Shown here piece after piece: positions 11,768-21,824 of a stretch of DNA of 64,000 nucleotides. Source of the stretch: Porphyra umbilicalis (Eukaryota; Rhodophyta; Bangiophyceae; Bangiales; Bangiaceae); contig KV918787.1 of assembly GCA_002049455.2 (NCBI GenBank), positions 62,001 to 126,000 of the forward strand, in the 5' to 3' direction. How positions within the stretch are numbered: the stretch's first letter is position 1; the number at the start of each line of letters is the position of its first letter. The translations under genes were made by a program, and so were the position numbers. The notes below the pieces were generated by a model. That model saw nothing but the letters and a program-made list of their open reading frames with translations, did no database searches and was not told the DNA's origin.

Positions 11768-13420
11768 ATGGTTTATAAACCCGGTGCATCGCACCACTTG
11801 CCCGACTTCCTGTCGCGCGCCTCTACGGAGGCGCCACCAGAACATATCCATGATGATATACCTTGTCTGGCATTGGCCGAGACCGCCAACGGCTTAAGAA
11901 CGGGGAGGTACACGGGTACCATCACACCCGAACCGGTGGAGTTAGACGATGTTGTCGAAGCACAACAAACAGACGACTTCTGCGTCGAGATGTCCACTCG
12001 CTTGGAGCGCGGAACGGCCAAGGCCTTCTTCCGCAACGCGCATCACGCTCTGTATCGCTGGACGCCTCACGGCAACCAATTGGTTATACCAAAATCATTA
12101 CGCGAACGCGTCTTGACGCTCGAGCATCAGGCCACAGTGGCAGCCCACCCCGGTATGAACCGGATGTACTACACCATGCGAAAGGCATATTACTGGCCTT
12201 CGATGGTAACGGACATCCACACCACCATCACCCAGTGCACAACTTGTGCCCAAAACCGCCTCGCCTTGCGGCGACACACCACGCCCTTGACGCTGTTCCC
12301 GGCTACTGAGCCTCTCACGGAGCTATCCGTTGACATCTTTGGGCCCATTCCGGCCTCCAAGAAGGGCAATCGCTTCATCTTGGTTATCACCGACCGCTTC
12401 GCCAAGCTCACCAAGTGCGTCGCCTTACAGCGAAATACAGCCATGTCCGTGGCGTCAGCGATCATCGACGCGTGGGTGTCCGCCTACGGGCCCCCGGACC
12501 GGATCATATCGGACCAAGGGCCCCAGTTCATGTCGAACTTCTTCATCGCTGTGATGAAAACGCTTGGCCTTGAAACGGATCGCACCACGGCGTGTCATCC
12601 CCAAACCAATGGGCAAGTTGAACGGTACAACCGTACCATGGCTACTCAGCTGCGACACTACGTCGCCGACGACCCATCACGATGGGACGAGCTACTCCCG
12701 GTAATCACCATGGCATATAATAGCCAACCACACAGGTCTACGGGTATCGCTCCCTTTGAGCTCGTTATCCCAAGGCGGATCCCCAACCTCACGGTTCGCA
12801 ACTTGCCCCCGGGCACTCCGCTTACCAATAAGGGAACTCTCAAGGATGGGTCACCCCTAGCTCGCAAACGCGAGTTCATGGCCCGCCTGCGCAAGCAGAT
12901 CCCCATCGTAGTCGAGGCCTTGCGTAAGACGCAACAACGTTACAAACGTAACTTCGACCATCGGGTCGCAACCCGCAATGCGGACGTCAAGATCGGCGAC
13001 TACGTATACACGACCAACCACGACCGGCAAAACAAGCTGCAAAGCAAAGCCATTGGACCCTTCGTGGTCATCGACGCAGACGCGGACGCCTCCACGTTTT
13101 TCATTGACATTGACGGCGAGGAAGAACGTGTCAGCAGTGACCATGTCACCCCAGCTCCTCGTCCAACGACGACGGACACGGTTCCACACCCCCTGCTATA
13201 TGGTCTTGACCAACGCAAGCCACCCCCGGCAACTGCCGATGAGTATGTAGTTGACAAACTTCTAGGCTTACGCCAGACTGGCGACAGCTACAGCGCTAAG
13301 GTGCGCTGCTTCGACTACGGGTCGAAAGACGACACCTGGGAACCCCTGGAGAATCTCCCACGCAACCTGGTAGTGCGATTTCTTCGAAAGAAGAGGAAGC
13401 ATGTACCCGGGTACGAATAG
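11768..13420 (+). CDS. pol: pol C-terminal part: integrase with chromodomain
   Basis: A 550-residue frame in the same register as the upstream pol fragments. The zinc-binding HHCC region lies at about residues 118-164 (HPGMNRMYYTMRKAYYWP, CTTCAQNR). The catalytic core shows SVDIFGPIPASK, then SDQGPQFMSNFF, then HPQTNGQVERYNR, giving the D, D and E positions of the retroviral-type integrase fold. The last 60 residues (YVVDKLLG, DDTWEPLENL) match a chromodomain, which in chromoviruses directs integration toward marked chromatin. Intact by itself, but it lacks its own start in the element's normal expression scheme, so it is the 3' part of a broken polyprotein. Confidence 0.93.
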   Translation: MVYKPGASHHLPDFLSRASTEAPPEHIHDDIPCLALAETANGLRTGRYTGTITPEPVELDDVVEAQQTDDFCVEMSTRLERGTAKAFFRNAHHALYRWTPHGNQLVIPKSLRERVLTLEHQATVAAHPGMNRMYYTMRKAYYWPSMVTDIHTTITQCTTCAQNRLALRRHTTPLTLFPATEPLTELSVDIFGPIPASKKGNRFILVITDRFAKLTKCVALQRNTAMSVASAIIDAWVSAYGPPDRIISDQGPQFMSNFFIAVMKTLGLETDRTTACHPQTNGQVERYNRTMATQLRHYVADDPSRWDELLPVITMAYNSQPHRSTGIAPFELVIPRRIPNLTVRNLPPGTPLTNKGTLKDGSPLARKREFMARLRKQIPIVVEALRKTQQRYKRNFDHRVATRNADVKIGDYVYTTNHDRQNKLQSKAIGPFVVIDADADASTFFIDIDGEEERVSSDHVTPAPRPTTTDTVPHPLLYGLDQRKPPPATADEYVVDKLLGLRQTGDSYSAKVRCFDYGSKDDTWEPLENLPRNLVVRFLRKKRKHVPGYE

Positions 13421-13465
13421 CAAACGCCCACACGACGAAGTCGCCGACAGGCCGGGCTCACAACC

Positions 13466-13933
13466 ATGGCCAACATCGTCATGGACTCCACGTGGATACC
13501 CACTATCCAACATGTCCATGTTACCGGGGACGGAGTCATCCATGCCGATGTCTCGTGGACCGATTCAAGTACAGCCGCCGCAATTACGGAAGTAATTCCT
13601 GTCGCGTGGCTTAAGTCCACTCTGCCATCCATGACGCGCAACTTTGCGTATGATCCCCAACTTTCCTTGCGGCCTTTTCCTCGGCTGAACCGTGTTTACG
13701 GCCGGTACACATATGTGTGTCCGAAATCCGCGCAGGCGACACTGTTCGGGAGCGATCCCTCTGTACCAGTGCTCCCCAACGGGTTTCTGGTACCCGCGGT
13801 ACAACACTTGGACTCAGTCCTTCGACGCTTGGTGACAACCACAGAGGAAGCAACCGTGATCATACCCCCAATGGACCAACACCAGTTGGTACGCTACCGC
13901 CATACGCGCATATTTCGAGTACGAAGTGCTTTT
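13466..13933 (+). CDS. Third ORF of the retroelement, unknown, 3' truncated
   Basis: An open frame begins at an ATG 45 bp after the pol stop and runs through about 156 residues before entering the family A MITE at 13934, after which the reading is MITE-derived and ends at 13990. The predicted protein has no membrane segment or signal and no motif I recognise (it contains PRLNRVYGRYTYVCP and VYG/TLFGSDPSVPVLPNG). Extra genes after pol are known in some Ty3/gypsy groups. Composition matches pol, not the flanks, supporting membership in the element. Confidence 0.45.
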
Positions 13934-14334
13934 ATTGCTGATCCCCGAATTTTGTCCTGGGGGACAGAGACAGGGACTGACTCTGAATGAGAGCACTCTA
14001 TTAGTTTAAAACGACAGTAAGAAGGCATCGAAGCCAATAGAAAGCCCGCGTTCGGAGCCGGGACCTTGCATCCGTCAGAACTCACTGTTTGTTGCCGCTT
14101 GATTCGAATTTCTTTGCACGGAGCAAGCTGCCCACGCGAGATCTTGAGATTTTCTACTGTCTCCTCGCCAAATGTGCAGAAAAGAAGAGGAGCTCATGTT
14201 GATTTCCAGGCTGTATGGGCACATGTAAGCAATCAGGAGCATCAAGTCAGTCACAGGGGCGCATCTAATTGGTGGAGAGAGTCGGCCCGCAAGTCAGTCT
14301 CTGTCCACCAGGACAAAATTCGGGGATCAGCAAT
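13934..14334 (+). mobile_element. MITE, family A, copy 2
   Basis: A 401-bp copy of the element at 6561-6973, same orientation, with the same termini (ATTGCTGATCCC and GGGATCAGCAAT). It lies in the 3' ORF of the retroelement, so it inserted after that element. No clear target duplication is visible. Confidence 0.75.
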
Positions 14335-14971
14335 ATCAGCAGATGCAAGGGATGCAAATTCCGCACCATGGGCCATGCTGGCCTGCCACTTCCTTCATCG
14401 CTATGATGAATGACAGGAAACTGCGAAGTAAATACGCCGAGTGTGCGCGCGAGCGCGGTTGCGGACGCAAATGTCGTACGGACTCTGGTCAGCAATGACC
14501 GGGATCCCATCGATCACCTCGGTCGGGCCAACGTGCCCGTAGAACGAGCCGCGAGGCTGAGGCTGACATACATCTCCGGGTCGGTGGACCGAACGACATC
14601 GGGTCCGTCACCCGCAACGGCGTGAGCCACGTGCGCCCCGCCGTTGGCGTTGCCGCCGTCCACCGCCATCGCTGCGGGGTCAACCATGCTCGTACCTGGA
14701 TACACACCCTTACCGCCTCCGTGCGTAGCCGCAAGGCGAACCACCCGCGCCGGCAGGCAAACCGCCCGCGCCGCCGGCCGTTGCCGCCCTTGCCCGCGTT
14801 GCCGACCCTCGACGCCCGTGCCGCAAGACGAATCGCCCGCGCCACCCGGCGAACCGCCCGCGCCGCCGGCCCTCGTCGCCCGCGCCGCAAGGCGAACTGC
14901 CCGTGCCCCCGGCCTTAGCACCCGTACCGCCGCCGCGCTTGGCCACCGGGCGCGCCGCCCGCACCGCCGGA
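14335..14971. other. No gene; start of GC-rich low complexity
   Basis: The first 250 bp are mixed sequence that may include the displaced 3' end of the retroelement. From 14600 the plus strand consists of GCCGCC/GCGAACC-like words, including several 30-bp imperfect units with the core GGCGAACCGCCCGCGCC. Confidence 0.4.
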
Positions 14972-15087
14972 CTTGCCGCCCTTGCCGCCCTTGTGCCTTG
15001 CCGCCCTTGCCGACCTTGCCGACCTTGCCGCCCTTGCCGCCCTTGCCGCCCTTGCTGCCCTTGCCGACCTTGCCGCCCTTGCCGCCG
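14972..15087 (+). repeat. 9-bp tandem array, unit CTTGCCGCC
   Basis: About 13 head-to-tail units of CTTGCCGCC or the variant CTTGCCGAC, with one TGC and one TGT variant. The unit is a multiple of three, so all six frames stay open; the resulting Ala/Leu or Gly/Lys proteins are composition artefacts. Confidence 0.85.
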
Positions 15088-16140
15088 TGGCGCGCCGCCG
15101 CCGCCGGGCACGTCGCCCCCGGCCGCCCCGCTCCCCCCCCCCCCCCCCCGGTAACACGAACCCGCGTCCCGGCTTTCGCCTTGTCGCCGGGGTAGTCAAC
15201 CCCCGACGCAGCTGGCGCCACACGGCACCGACAATGGTCACCCCAGCACGTGCTGCTCGACGCGCCGCCGCGAACACGAGTCTTATCTCTGGCCCCCACA
15301 CCCGCCCCCGCACCCACGTACCCATACGCCTGGAACCGCCTGCGCGGGCATTCCTACGCGTAAGCCTCGATCTGACCCGCAGATCAAGCTGCCCGCCACG
15401 CACGCACGCGCGTGCGTGATCGGACGGTCGCGGCCGACGCCGGCGAACCGCCACCATTCCCCGATCGGGACAGATCGGCGCCCCTTCGCGACTCCCGCCG
15501 CCCGGGCAGTTACGCCCGCGCGGGCCCGTAAGAGGCCACGATCGCCCAATCGGGTTCTACCATTCTCGGATCTCACCGGGACGGTTCGAATCTCGCGTTG
15601 GAGGTATGTAGCGTATCTCTGCTCCCAATTGGCAATTGGCCACGAGTAGCCCCCTTGACGGACCAAAGCCCATGTATTGTGGGAATTGGCCTGTGGCACG
15701 CCCTTTGGGGGGTTACTTCCGAATTGTTCATTTTTTATTGTTTGTTTGCTTGCCTGTCCTATCTGTCTGCTGGCACTCATTACGATCGCTTGTGATCGGA
15801 CGGTCGATCGACCGGTGCCCTCCTTTGTATTAAATCACCGTGGGTCCGGGGTCGCCGTCGTGGGCACCACCCGGCTCCCCATCGGATGCCCTTCAACAAG
15901 AGGTCTTTCTTCCTCGCCGCGACGTCGATAGACCTCGCTTTATTGCTTGGCTACGGTCGGTCTCAGTACACTGGTAATTGAACTAACGTTATTAATACCA
16001 CAGTCAGGCTGCGAAAACTGCCTGCTCTCTTCCCACTCAACGCCCCGGAGTCGGCGCTACAGTCCTCTGCTGGTGGGCTGCACGATGGTGTCCTTCTACG
16101 TATTTCTTGCCCTAATCGGAACAGATCCGATGCTGAGGAC
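15088..16140. other. Intergenic, no gene seen
   Basis: C-rich low complexity continues to about 15190, including a run of C at about 15127-15149. The rest is mixed sequence. No protein domain or RNA gene is recognisable. Confidence 0.4.
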
Positions 16141-16548
16141 TAGGGTTGCGCACGACGCCCCTATTTCGGAGAGTCAGGGGCGCGCGACGGATAAGACGCC
16201 TTACTGACGCCCTATTAAAAAGCCAAAACGCCCTTACGACGCCCCAAGTAGCACCCTCAGTATTCACAAGGTGGCTAAAGTGGCACCCATACTGTGCTCT
16301 GATATGTCATTTTCTGTGTCAAGACTGGGTGCCTGTCCCCAACCAAGGTGCACAGCCGCCACCTGCTGAATCATGTAGACCTTCTGAAAACTATCTCTCT
16401 TTGCGATCCCTTGTTGACGTCCTTTTGAAATGGGGCGTTAGGGGCGCGCGACGCCCAAACGACGCCCTGGGGTTTTAGGGGCGCGCGACGCCCAAATGAA
16501 GCCCTGGTGACGCCCTTAACGACGCCCCGGGCGTTCTGAGCAACCCTA
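16141..16548 (+). mobile_element. hAT-type MITE with 8-bp target duplication
   Basis: A 408-bp element starts TAGGGTTGCGCACGACGCCC and ends in the inverted form GGGCGTTCTGAGCAACCCTA, with 3 mismatches in 20 bp. It is flanked on both sides by CTGAGGAC (16133-16140 and 16549-16556). The TAGGGTTG terminus and 8-bp duplication are hallmarks of the hAT superfamily. Inside is a roughly 36-bp tandem doublet with the core GGGGCGCGCGACGCCCAAA near 16440-16500. No protein is encoded, so mobility would depend on a transposase elsewhere. Confidence 0.88.
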
Positions 16549-16556
16549 CTGAGGAC

Positions 16557-17224
16557 CGCTCCCGTTGGGTGTATCAAGTCGCACTTGTAAAAACTCGAGC
16601 GGACTTCAGCGAGCTCTTAATCACGCCCGAATCTCGTCGCTAACGCGCCACAGCCAGTTTTTTTCGTCGGGATACGAACAAACACTCCTACACAGCGTGA
16701 TGTCCGAGATTCCTTAAAACTGTGAACTGCAAGATTCGAACACGCCCACCGACGGTGCGCAGAACTGTCGCACATTGATCATGCGATCAAGTTATGCCCA
16801 CTTTTTGTTGATCTTGGAGACAGAGCCCGCAGTGGAGTTCAGAAGTGCTCGAAGACCATCTGCACCGATATTCAGTGGGAATCATCCTCACACCAGCACC
16901 TGCAGATTCGGCAATAGTCCGGCGAAGTTGCTGCCACATGCTCATGAAGGATCATTCCGATTCGCTGGTTCTGATCGTTCTGCGTATCGTGCTGAGAACT
17001 GTCCTGAAGTGGGAGTAAAATCATACTGGGGATCGTGCTCAGAGCATTCCCACCAATGTCGGGCCAACGCCATATTGGGCACACGTTGCAGAAACGTGTC
17101 TCAAATTCGCCGTTGGCCAGTTCTCGGGGCGGGTAACAATGTCGAACGTGCACGCGGCGTTGCCAACGGAGGTCAAGCGAGTTCAAACGCGAATGTACTT
17201 GCGTCCGATTCGGGGTCGGAGCCG
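16557..17224. other. Intergenic, no gene seen
   Basis: AT-richer mixed sequence with no recognisable gene on either strand. Confidence 0.4.
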
Positions 17225-17289
17225 TTGGCCCCGGGGCCAACGAGTTGCCAACGGAGGCTCCGTTGGCAACTCGTTGGCCCTGGGGCCAA
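17225..17289. repeat. Hairpin, 32-bp arms, 1-bp spacer
   Basis: The arms 17225-17256 and 17258-17289 are reverse complements with one mismatch and a single G between them. The arms begin TTGGCCCCGGGGCCAACGAG, so each arm also contains its own short palindrome. It may be the end of a foldback element or a cruciform-prone site. Confidence 0.85.
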
Positions 17290-17600
17290 TGGGTCCTGTG
17301 CTCTGATTGGTCCGTCGCGGTTTCACGGGGTTAAATGAGTGACAAGTGGCAGTTCATATTGTCCTCAGATTGCCGAATTTATCATATTTTTGTTTCGACA
17401 GCCACCCACCGATGGAATATTGTACCTCTCGGAACTGGACGGCCGCGCGTCAGCTCGGCCCAAGGGTCCCGATCGTTGGAGCGTGTCACGTATCCGACAT
17501 GTGGTGGCGCGTGGCCGAACGTGCTTTCGGGCGCGTCAGACACGCGGCGCGATCCCACCGACACTGGAAAAGCAAGTGGATCTGAGCGAATGAGGGGGCA
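17290..17600. other. Intergenic, no gene seen
   Basis: Mixed sequence between the hairpin and the C-rich block. No recognisable features. Confidence 0.4.
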
Positions 17601-19840
17601 CACGAGGCGGGGCTGCTCCCAGCGGCCCCACGTCAGGCCCTCCTCAGGCTACGGGGCCGCTCAGGCCGCCACGCGTGCCCGCCAGCGCCGGTGCGCGCCC
17701 GCACCACCCCCGCCGCACCGAACGGCAGTGGCGGTGGCATACGGCAATGCCCATGGCCGCCCTCACCACCGCTGGCACCGCGCACGCCACCCCCGCGCAC
17801 CCACGGCCGTCGCCCCCACACTGCCCACCGCAACCCCTGCCGTCCTGGCCGCCCCCACCGCCGTCGGCCGCGCCCCCCCCCGGATGCCGCCGCCCTCGCG
17901 GCTGTCGGTAGTCACCGGCCCCGCCGCCCTCGAGACCACCGCCCCCCTCTTCGCAACCGACGTCGGCCACCGCCTCCGCGTCACCCGCCGCCGTCCGCAA
18001 CCGCCACCAACGCCACCCTCACCGCAGCCGCCGCCCCGCGCCGGCCGCCGCGCCCCCGCCGCCCCCGCCGCCGTCAGCCGCCACCGCTGGTGACCGCCGC
18101 CGTCGCCCCCGCTGACTCGGCCGCCGTCGCCGTCGTCGGGCGCCCCAGCCTCGCCTGCCCATGCCCCCACACCCCGCCCGCGTCCCTGCCGTCGGCGACC
18201 GTCGCCCCCGCCGTCACCGCCTTCGCCGCCGCCGCCGACCGCCGCCTCCCCCGTCCTCAACCGTCGCCAATCGCCCCCCCCGTCGCAACCTCGGACCGCA
18301 GCCCCCGCCTTCGTCGCCCCCCCCGCCGCCGCCGCTCGCAGCCGCCACCCCCGCCGCCCTCATCACCGCCACCGCCAGCCACCATCCGCGCCTCCCCCGC
18401 CGCCCACGCCACCGTCGACCGCCACCGCCGGTGTTCGCGGCCGCCGCCACGGCAAAACCCGTCACCGTTTCCGTCACCGGCCGCCCCCGCTTCCCCTGCC
18501 CATACCGCTTGAGGCCGCCGCCGCTCCCGCCGTCGCCGTCCTCGCCCCCGCCGTTGGCGACAACCGGCGCCGCCGCGACCGGCGCTGGCGTCTTACGCTG
18601 GTCTCTCCGCTGCCGCTCCCTCCGCCGGCCACGCCGTCGCTGCCTCCGCTGCCGCCGCCAACCGTCGCCGCCGCCGTCCCCGCAGACCGCCGCTTCGGTC
18701 GACCGCCGTCCACGCCACCTCTCCACTTCACGCCGTTGGCGACGGCCGCCCCCGCCGTCGCCGAGACCGCCGGCGCCCCCGGCGCTGCCGAGAACCGACG
18801 CCACCGGCCCGACCGTTGCCGCTCGCCTCCCCCGCCGCCGCCTTCGACCGCCGACCCCGCTGTCGCGCCCCCCACGGCCGCCGACGACTGCTGCCGCCAC
18901 CACCCCCGCCGACCGCCGGCCCCGTCGACCGCCAACCCCTTCCCCGCTCCCGTCCCCGTCGTCGCCGCTCCCACCACAGCTGCCGTCGCCGCCGACGGCG
19001 GGCACCGCCGCCGCCTCCGCCACACCCCGCCTCCGTCCACGCCGGCGCCCTGCGCGCCCCGCGCCGCCACAGACCGCCGCCCCTGCCGTCGCGCCCCCCC
19101 GCGCCGATGCTAACCGCTGACTTTGCCGTCGCCGCCCCCGCCTCCACTGCGTACAGCCACCTTCGTCGTCTCCGCCGCCATCGTTGACCGCCGTTCCCGC
19201 CCCTGCGGCCCCAGTCGCCGTCGCCGGCCACCATCCTCGCCGCCCCAGCCGTTGCCGTCTCCCGTCCCCGCCCTCGCCGCTCCCGCCGACTCCACCGTGT
19301 ATGGCCCCCCCCCCCGCTGCCGCTGCACCCTGCATCCCCGCCGCCACCAGCCACCGCCGCTGCGCACCCCGCCAGCCCACCGCCATCGGCCGCTGCCCCA
19401 CAAGTCGCCGCCGCCGCTGCCACCGCTGCGGCCGCTGTCGCCCAACCAGCCGCCGCCGCCTCCACCGCCGTCCTCCACCACCACGTCAGCCGCCAACGCC
19501 GCGGCCGCCAGGTTAGGACGCCGCCCTCGCCGCAGCGGCCCTCTCCACCTCAGCCGTCGTCGGCCGCGGCGCCCGCCACCGCCCCCACCGCCGTCTGCTG
19601 CCCTCGCCCGCCCGACAGCTTCCGTCACCGTCCTCCGCCGTCCGGACTCCCCCGCCGCCATCCCTCGCCACCCCCTCCGTCGCAAAGGGCTCCCGCGCTG
19701 CGTCCCCCGCCGCCGTCACCCGCCTTCCCCACTACCCCCACCGCCCTGTGCCACCAAATCTTCCGCCAGCGCCGCCGTCTACGGCCGCCCCCGCCCACCC
19801 CACTGTTGCCCCCTGCAGTCCCCGATTCTGTGGGGTGGCT
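17600..19840 (+). repeat. C-skewed GCC/CCG low-complexity block, 2.2 kb
   Basis: The plus strand is almost entirely CGCCGCCG/CCGCC/CCCCGCC words with strong C-over-G skew and scattered C runs of 6 to 10. Overlapping open frames longer than 250 residues exist on both strands; they are proline/arginine- or glycine/arginine-rich and have no domain. It is the mirror image in skew of the block at 7.0-8.6 kb. Confidence 0.7.
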
Positions 19841-20315
19841 GCCGCTACAGCATCTGCGAAGTCAACGTACGTTGGCAGCCCCCCCGCAATTTGTGTATTT
19901 TTCGAAATCCCACCACACAGCTCGAGCTTGTGCGGTGGAGTATCTCACTTTGGAATTTTCGCCGTTATGAACACTAATAATTACGCCAGAAACAGCAGTC
20001 ATGGCCAATGATATGTCAGGAAACCGGCAGAGGACCACTCAAACAATGATCTGCTTTGGGCGTTTTACTATCAAGGTCTGCAAATTTGCATGCAACAGCA
20101 ATACTCCACACAGCAAATGTGGTACAGCGGGAGTTGTGGCACAGAGCTGAAGAGGCCGGCGGCAACTCAGATAATGCCAGCCTTGGAAAGGGGGGTTTGA
20201 TGCGATGAATATCGATCCAAGGCTTCGTGTCCAATCACAGCACGCCGCCAAATCAAGCACATGTCCCGGAATGCACGGGTCATCTTTCTATATAAATTTG
20301 GTAGCGAGCACTGCG
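19841..20315. other. Intergenic, no gene seen
   Basis: Composition drops abruptly to mixed sequence. No gene or RNA is recognisable. Confidence 0.4.
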
Positions 20316-20417
20316 GCGAAAAACGCAGTGTCAGCGAGGCACCCTCGGGGCCCGAGCGTAGGCGCGGAGCGCCGGAGCCGGGCCCCGAGGGTGCCGAGAT
20401 GACACTGCGTTTTTCGC
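20316..20417. repeat. Long imperfect hairpin
   Basis: The left arm begins GCGAAAAACGCAGTGTCA and continues through GGCACCCTCGGGGCCC. The right arm is its reverse complement, ending TGACACTGCGTTTTTCGC. The arms are about 38 bp with about three mismatches and a GC-rich loop of roughly 25 bp. It looks like a foldback or MITE remnant. Confidence 0.8.
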
Positions 20418-20687
20418 GCAGAGCGGAGCGTGGCTGCCTCTAGGATTTGCCCCGGGAAACACTGCACAGGCGCCCCCATGGAGCGTGCGGGGCGCCCAAA
20501 AAGTGCGCCCTACATCAGGCGCGCAGCGCCCTATATGGAGGCGGTGGGGGCGTAGCGGAGGTGGGGGGCGCGCGCGCTCTGATAGCCGCACGCCCTGATA
20601 GCGCCTGGCTTCTTTGCGGGCGATCCGGGGTTCAAACCCGCGGCTTTTTTGCCACACGCTCTCTTGGCACACCATTAGTGGTACCTA
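20418..20687. other. GC-rich intergenic with a B-box-like word
   Basis: A sequence resembling a Pol III B box (GGGGTTCAAACCCG) lies near 20627-20640, followed by TTTTTT. The surrounding bases do not fold as a tRNA, so only a SINE or decayed tRNA-like relic is possible. Confidence 0.3.
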
Positions 20688-20746
20688 ATACACGATCCAA
20701 CCCCAACTACACGATCCAACCCTACTAATATACAATCCAACCCTGG
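20688..20746 (+). repeat. Three near-tandem copies of a 15-bp word
   Basis: The word TACACGATCCAACCC or the variant TATACAATCCAACCC occurs three times within 60 bp with unequal spacers. Confidence 0.7.
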
Positions 20747-21824
20747 CATTACCGGTACTCCCGGCGGTGACCGAGGGGCGCATGCTTGCGGCCGCCGTGC
20801 GCTGAAGGGCTTGTGTCACCAAGAGCAACCACGCCCGCGTGCCTGTGTGGTCGCGCCCGCTGGAGGGGGCCACGGCCCAGTGTTGTCCACCGTGCGCAGG
20901 GGTCCGCCACTCTCTGTCGGGAACTGTGGGCCGAGCCCTGGCCGCTGGGTTGTTCGTGCGTTGCGGCTGAGAGGGTGAGAAACCTGGGGCGAGGGTCGCG
21001 CGCGCCGGGTCGGCGGGCGGCGCAGGCAGGCTAGGGGGGAGGGTGCGCGCGTCGTTGGCTGGCGAGCGCCTCTTGCTGCTGCAGATTGATGGGGGTGCTC
21101 GGGTGGACGTGGGGGCAGGGTTATACTTCGCGGTGGGCCGGGGGTAGGGGGCTGGGTGTGGGGTAGTGCGGTTGTTGGAGGTGCGGCCACGGTGGGGCTT
21201 GAGGTGGGACTGTGAAAATCGGCGTCAACGTTCATGCATTGGCGAGCCAGTGCACGTTTCTGCAGTCAGCCTGCTTCCTAAGCTGTCAACGCTTCCGCGA
21301 TAACAACTGCCTGTAGTGTCCACAACAGTAGGGGGCAACCACACAAGTGCACAAACACGCACTCAAAAGTCCCTGGCTGTGGGTCGCTGCCCTCTATTGA
21401 CCCTTTTTGGCCGAGCCTTGGACTTTTTCGGGCAGCACAGCCCCGCGGTGGTCTTTGTGAAGCGATGCCAGAACATGCACGCTGACAGCCTAATCAGGAC
21501 AAGACTTCTTAAGCCACCGGCCACAGCGGTGCCGTCAGGAGCGTCCCCCCTAACCGGCCCCTCATGTTTGCTCGCAGGGGCTGAATCGGCCTCCGAACAT
21601 GCATGTCGTTTGAGGAATTCTTGCAATTCTTTTCTGTCCGTTCGGTCCGTTCATTGGCCCTCCGAACACGTGAGCCCCGTGCCCAGTAGATCGCCTATAT
21701 CCATTGACATCGAGACGTGTCAATGACATTCTGTTGACCAATCATCATCGATGAAGGGTACAGCAGTGACTGGATCCAGCCCACCTGAGTTTCTTCTGGG
21801 GCACCAGATGGCACAGGTTCGCAG
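20747..21824. other. Intergenic, no gene seen
   Basis: A G-rich stretch (20980-21190) is followed by mixed sequence. No protein domain is recognisable. Confidence 0.4.

Larger units (their letters stand above)
8985..13933 (+). mobile_element. Decayed chromodomain Ty3/gypsy retrotransposon
   Basis: The order gag (zinc knuckle), protease, reverse transcriptase, RNase H, integrase, chromodomain-like C-terminus is that of a chromovirus-type Ty3/gypsy element. The copy is incomplete. Gag lacks a start, the pol frame carries four stops, and no long terminal repeats could be found on either side. A family A MITE sits at its 3' side. The gag and pol frames are offset by -1. GC content is clearly lower than in the neighbouring low-complexity DNA. 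Confidence 0.93.

Noticed and set aside
6561-14334. The two 400-bp repeats as LTRs of the gypsy element
   Set aside because: They have long inverted termini, lie at unequal distances from gag and pol with a minisatellite between, no primer-binding or polypurine site adjoins them, and the 3' copy interrupts an ORF.
14972-15087. CRISPR-like array
   Set aside because: Units are 9 bp with no spacers; a simple minisatellite in eukaryotic DNA.
15575-15605. GGTTCGAATCTC as tRNA B box
   Set aside because: Upstream sequence has no A box or anticodon-arm fold.
17691-19977. Plus- and minus-strand frames of 270-395 residues in the C-rich block
   Set aside because: Pure composition effect: all frames are open and products are Pro/Arg or Gly/Arg repeats.
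20600-20650. tRNA gene at the B-box-like word
   Set aside because: The T-stem has a G-G mismatch, no matching acceptor or A box is present at proper distance.
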